Source: CAYGZM01 sp964354365 (GTDB lineage: Bacteria; Planctomycetota; Phycisphaerae; Sedimentisphaerales; Anaerobacaceae). From it: a stretch of 5,090 nt of DNA. The translations under genes and the position numbers were made by a program. Position 1 is the stretch's first letter. Each line of letters begins with the position of its first letter. The notes under the pieces were generated by a model. It ran no database searches and was not told where the DNA came from. It worked only from the letters and a program-made list of their open reading frames with translations. Positions 1 through 3,800 of the stretch are shown here, one piece after another. The stretch covers positions 1 to 5,090 of the forward strand of contig CAYGZM010000234.1 of the NCBI GenBank assembly GCA_964354365.1, written 5' to 3'.

Positions 1-668
1 AGGACCGGGTGGTTGATTATGTTCGGTTCAAGGGCGAGGAGAACTTCGTATCTTTAGGCCGTTATCCTGATGGCGGGTTGTATTGGTTTCATACGCCGGC
101 GTCTCGTGATCTGACGAACAACGGCGGGATTGTTGATATAGTAGTCGATGAGCTGATGTATCATCCTGTCGATCCGAATGAGGAGTACGTTGAGCTGTAT
201 AATCCGACGGGTGGGAGAATATACTTGGAGAACGCCGACGGGACGTGGCGTCTGGATGGTGCGGTGGATTATGTGTTTGCGCCGGGTGTGTATATTAACG
301 CGGGCGACAGGTTGATAGTAGTAGGATTCGATCCTGCGACGGAGACGGCTCGGCTGAATGCGTTTATTTCGGCTTACGGGACGGGCGCATTAACGCCGGG
401 CGTTGATATTGTAGGTCCGTGGTCCGGGGTGCTGGCGAACGAGGGCGAGCGTCTTGCGTTGAAACGTCCCCAGGCCCCCGATTTGCCGCTTGAACCGTTT
501 TCGTGGGTGGTTGTTGACGAGGTGATCTACAGTTACGTTTCTCCGTGGGTGGTTGAGCCTGATGGGCTGGGCGCCGCGTTGCAGCGGAATTATGCTGACC
601 GGCACCATTCGGGCAACGACCCGGCGAACTGGCGGGCGGATTCGCCGACGCCCGGCCGCAATCCGTAG
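1..668 (+). CDS. C-terminal part of a large LTD-containing secreted protein (5' end outside the window)
   Basis: The frame is open from the first complete codon (Asp at 3-5) to TAG at 666-668. The GTG at 9-11 is simply a Val inside the protein (reads DRVVDYVRF), so the true start lies upstream. The first ~40 residues look like the end of one LTD-like module: VSLGRYPDGGLYW followed by a Pro/Asn-rich linker. The second gene has the same ending at its LTD1 (VSYGRYPDGGHNW). From about position 129 a complete second LTD follows and closes the protein, ending PTPGRNP. The product is probably exported and multimodular like its neighbour, and the missing N-terminal part may carry a CotH kinase too, but that part is not visible. 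LTD modules are immunoglobulin-like beta folds found in many bacterial surface proteins. Their ligands are generally unknown, so no specific function is assigned. Confidence 0.85.
   Translation, partial: DRVVDYVRFKGEENFVSLGRYPDGGLYWFHTPASRDLTNNGGIVDIVVDELMYHPVDPNEEYVELYNPTGGRIYLENADGTWRLDGAVDYVFAPGVYINAGDRLIVVGFDPATETARLNAFISAYGTGALTPGVDIVGPWSGVLANEGERLALKRPQAPDLPLEPFSWVVVDEVIYSYVSPWVVEPDGLGAALQRNYADRHHSGNDPANWRADSPTPGRNP
129..665 (+). other. Terminal lamin-tail-like (LTD) module of the first protein
   Basis: The module opens with IVVDELMYHPVDPNEEYVELYN, the usual LTD start: a short beta strand with an acidic residue, a His-Pro turn, then the [E/D]-x-[V/I]-E-L-Y-N strand. Further on, FAPGVYINAGDRLIVVG is the characteristic strand-turn-strand with the Gly-Asp turn, and VLANEGERLALK is the late 'N-x-G-[E/D]-x-[I/L]-x-L' strand. 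The ending NDPANWRADSPTPGRNP is the common Asn-Trp...Thr-Pro-Gly closing segment of such modules. At roughly 175 residues it is on the long side for an LTD because of a loop around positions 455-560. It resembles LTD2 of the next gene (MYHP...DPNEEFIELRN) more than LTD1 or LTD3. Confidence 0.75.
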
Positions 669-696
669 ATTTGCAGGCGTACCTCAATCATTTAGG

Positions 697-706
697 CTGC
701 ATGCAG
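697..706. repeat. Perfect 10-bp palindrome CTGCATGCAG in the spacer
   Basis: The ten bases are their own reverse complement with no loop. They sit 38 bases upstream of the second start codon. A palindrome this short is expected by chance fairly often. It could be an operator half-site pair, but nothing else supports that. Confidence 0.35.
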
Positions 707-729
707 ACAACTGCGATTAGCATTTGAAG

Positions 730-734
730 AAAGG
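730..734 (+). promoter_or_regulatory. Ribosome binding site (AAAGG) deciding the ATG at 744
   Basis: A purine-rich run, GAAGAAAGG at 726-734, ends 9 bases before ATG 744. The core AAAGG matches a weakened Shine-Dalgarno. A second in-frame ATG at 753 would be 18 bases away, which is too far. There is no ATG, GTG or TTG in frame between the upstream stop (693-695) and 744, so 744 is the best start. Confidence 0.6.
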
Positions 735-743
735 CGAGTAAGG

Positions 744-824
744 ATGCAGAGAATGCCCAAGTCTAACAGTGCTCTGCTGCTCACCCTGACCCTGGCCTTT
801 TTATCCGCCGGCCCGGTTATGGGC
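744..824 (+). other. Sec signal peptide (residues 1-27)
   Basis: The n-region carries Arg3 and Lys6. The hydrophobic core is ALLLTLTLAFL (residues 10-20), followed by the short c-region SAGPVMG with small residues. Cleavage most likely falls after Gly27, with Val25 at -3 and Gly27 at -1. Cys29 is not preceded by a lipobox (the residue at -1 would be Val28), so a lipoprotein is unlikely. If translation began at the second Met (codon 4, position 753), the signal would still have Lys6. Confidence 0.85.
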
Positions 825-3800
825 GTCTGTCCGGTGGGCGATTTGAGCAGAGACTGCGAGATCGGCTTCGAGGATATTCAAGTCTTTGCGGAGCAGTGGC
901 TGACAGACGGGGGCTGCGTTGAGCCTAATTGTGCCGATCTGGATGGTGTCGATGGGGTGAATATATTCGATTTTGCCTTGCTGACACAAAACTGGCGTCA
1001 GGCGGGGGACCCAATAGTAATCAACGAGTTCATGGCCTCCAACAGTAGCTTCGTACAGGACCCACAGCAGCAGTATGACGACTGGATAGAGCTGTACAAC
1101 GCTGGGGAGGAGGCAATCGATGTCGGCGGGATGCACCTGACGGACAACTTGGGGAATCCAGGCAAATGGCAAATTCCCGCTGATATTCCGGAGACAACGA
1201 CCATTCCGGGCCACGGTTATCTGTGGATATGGGCCGACGAGGACACGGGGGACTGGCCGGGCCTGCATGCCGGCTTTGAAATCGATGCCGAGGGCGATGA
1301 GATAGGCCTTTTTGACAGCAATGGGACGGAATTGGTTGACAGCATAGCCTTTGACAGCCAGACGGCGAATGTTTCGTATGGTCGTTATCCGGACGGGGGT
1401 CATAACTGGCGGTTCCTCAGCGCGCCCAGCCCAGGATCGCAGAACAAGGGGGCCTATCTTGGTGAAGTTGCCGAGCCGCAATTCAGCCACAAGCGGGGCT
1501 TTTACAACGCGCCCTTTTCTGTGACTATCGCCACTGAGACCGAAGGAGCCAAGGTGTATTATACGCTGGACGGGCGTGAACCCTATACCATAGACGGACG
1601 GTTCCTGATAGGCATACTGTACAATCATCCTGTGCCAATCAGCGGGACGACGTACCTGCGGGCGAAGGCCGTCAAGGCGGGCTGGAAGCCGTCACGCATC
1701 AAGACGCACACGTACATATTCGGTGCAAGCAACGCGGTGAAGTCGCTGCCGATAGTGTCGCTGGTGGGCGACAGGGGAAGGACATTTTACGAGCCGTCCG
1801 GCGTAATGGCGATTGTGGGCGGCTACTACAGCGGCGGAGTGTGGACTTCGGGGGGCAACCCCTCGGCGTACAACAACCCGATTCAGCGAGGTATGGCATA
1901 CGAGCGCCCGGTATCGTTCGAGTTCTTCAATACGGACGACGGCTCCGACGTGCAGGAAGACTGCGGGATCAGGGTGCACGGAAGCGAGTGGATGCGGCCA
2001 CGTTATACGCGGTGCGAGGGACTATGGACGGGCAACTGCAAGTTCAGCTTCAGGCTGTATTTCCGCAGCCAATACGGTCAGAATGAACTGGAGTACCAGC
2101 TGTTCCCATACGGGCTTGACCGCTCCGACAGCATAGCTCTGCGGGGCGGCCACAACGACCAGGTCAATCCGTTCATCAAGGACGAACTGCAGCGGCGTCT
2201 GCATATGGATATGGGTAATGCGGCAAGCACGGGCAGAGGCGCAAATCTGTTCATCAACGGCGAATACAAAGGCTATTATAATCCCTGCGAGCACATCAAA
2301 GACTCGTTCTGCCAGGAATACTACGACAGCGACAAGGACTGGGACGTGATGACGATGAGCGGGATCCGGGACGGCGATACGCGATCGTGGGACGCGATGA
2401 TAAACTACGCGAGGAATCACGACCTGTCGAACGACACGTACTATGCGGAAGTTGCAAGACGGCTGGATATTCCGGCGTTTGCCGACTATCTGATTTTGCA
2501 GCTTTGGTCCGGGAACTGGGACTGGCCGCAGAACAATTGGGCCGCGGCGTGTGAGCGGTCCGACGAGGGGAAGTGGCGATTCTTTATCTGGGACGCCGAA
2601 GGGGGTATGTTCACAGACCACCTTAATATCGTCTATTTCGACCGGCTCAACACGCAGAGCAACGCGAACGGCTGGCTGTACCGGTCGCTCAAGTCCAGCA
2701 AGAATTTCAAGCAGACGTTTGCGGATCGGCTGTACAAGCATTTCTACAACAACGGCGCAATGACGGATGTGAACATAAGGAAGCGCTTTTTCGAGCTGCG
2801 GGATGAGATGCTGGGGGTCATTCCGAGTATGGATATGTATGTTCTGAACACGTGGGTGCCGAACCGTTTGGGCGTCTTTTTGAATGCGTGCATCGGGGAA
2901 GGTATGTTCACGCTGACGGGCCCGGCGTTCAGGATCAACGGCGTTTATAAGTACGGCGGCGAAGCGTCGGTTGGCGACAGCCTAGCCATAGCGAATCCGC
3001 ACGGCGTCGGGACAGTCTATTACACTCTCGACGGCAGTGATCCGCGTGTGCCGGTGGCGCAGGCGTCGCCGGGCAGCGTCATTATGTTGGTCCCTGAGAA
3101 TGCAGCGAAGCAGCTGCTTGTTCCAGCCGGGCCTGTTGATTCCGGCACCGGGTCAATCCTGTATGAGTACTGGACAGGGATAGGCGGGACTGCGGTATCG
3201 GACCTGACATCGCACCCCGATTACCCGGGGAATCCGTCCGGCAGGATGTACGTCACGAACCTCGAAGGACCTGCAGATTGGAACAGCAACTATGGCGCTC
3301 GCATCAGCGGGTATGTGCACCCGCCGGAGAACGGCAGCTACACTTTCTGGCTTGCCACCGATGATAACGGGGAGCTGTGGTTGAGCAGCGACGGTGACCC
3401 CGCCAATAAGGTCCTGATAGCAAGCGTCTCGAGCTGGGCCGCCTCGCGTGAGTGGGGCGGGTTCTCCGAGCAGCAATCGGCGCCGATATGGCTGACCGTC
3501 GGACAGAGATACTACATTGAAGCGATGATGAAAGAGGAAGGCGGCGGTGATAATATTGCAGTGACATGGCGCGGCCCGGGGGTCGGCTCCGACCCTCCGC
3601 TTACGGGCGACCCTCCGATTGTAGGCCAATATCTTTCTCCTCCCGGCGGCTTATGGGCCAAGTCCGATTATGATGCATCGGGCTGGCAGAGCAGGCCAAG
3701 CGGCGCGAGCGGCGTAGGTTATGAAACGCGGCCTGGCGATGCGGTGAACTACGTTGATCTGATCGACACGAGTGTTGAAACGGAGATGTACGGCAAGAAC

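Larger units (their letters stand above)
669..743 (+). other. 75-bp spacer between the two tandem genes
   Basis: Short intergenic stretch. I see no GC-rich hairpin followed by a T run, so there is no recognisable intrinsic terminator for the first gene. I also see no convincing -35/-10 pair. It contains a second in-frame TAG at 693-695, a 10-bp palindrome at 697-706 and a purine-rich ribosome binding site just before the second gene. The short spacing and missing terminator are compatible with co-transcription, but that is an inference. Confidence 0.6.

Noticed and set aside
9..668. GTG at 9 as the real start of a 219-residue protein
   Set aside because: The frame is already open upstream to the window edge. 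The residues before and after the GTG form the continuous late part of an LTD-like module. No ribosome binding site could be inspected in the 8 preceding bases, and the protein would begin mid-domain without a signal peptide.
669..743. Promoter with TTGCAG at 671-676 as -35
   Set aside because: The region 16-18 bases downstream has no TATAAT-like hexamer, so it is not supported.
666..744. The two genes being one gene split by a stop codon
   Set aside because: Both are in the same reading frame, but there are two in-frame stops (666-668 and 693-695), and the second gene has its own ribosome binding site and a proper signal peptide. The first protein ends with a normal LTD closing segment. They are separate genes.
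810..840. Lipoprotein signal around Cys29
   Set aside because: The residue before Cys29 is Val, not Gly, Ala or Ser, so the lipobox is not met. Signal peptidase I cleavage after Gly27 fits better.
801..1628. Reverse-strand open frame of 275 codons
   Set aside because: It lies wholly inside the signal peptide-dockerin-LTD1-chitobiase-type coding region, whose forward frame has clear domain motifs. The reverse translation shows no recognisable domain. Long antisense frames are common opposite GC-rich coding sequence.
1813..2136. Forward open frame of 107 codons in another frame
   Set aside because: It overlaps the CotH coding sequence and has a Ser/Thr/Arg/Cys-rich, domain-free translation expected of an out-of-frame reading.
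2022..2741. Reverse-strand open frame of 239 codons
   Set aside because: It is antisense to the CotH kinase domain, including its catalytic residues. The repetitive Val/Arg/Pro composition is typical of a shadow frame, and no domain is seen.
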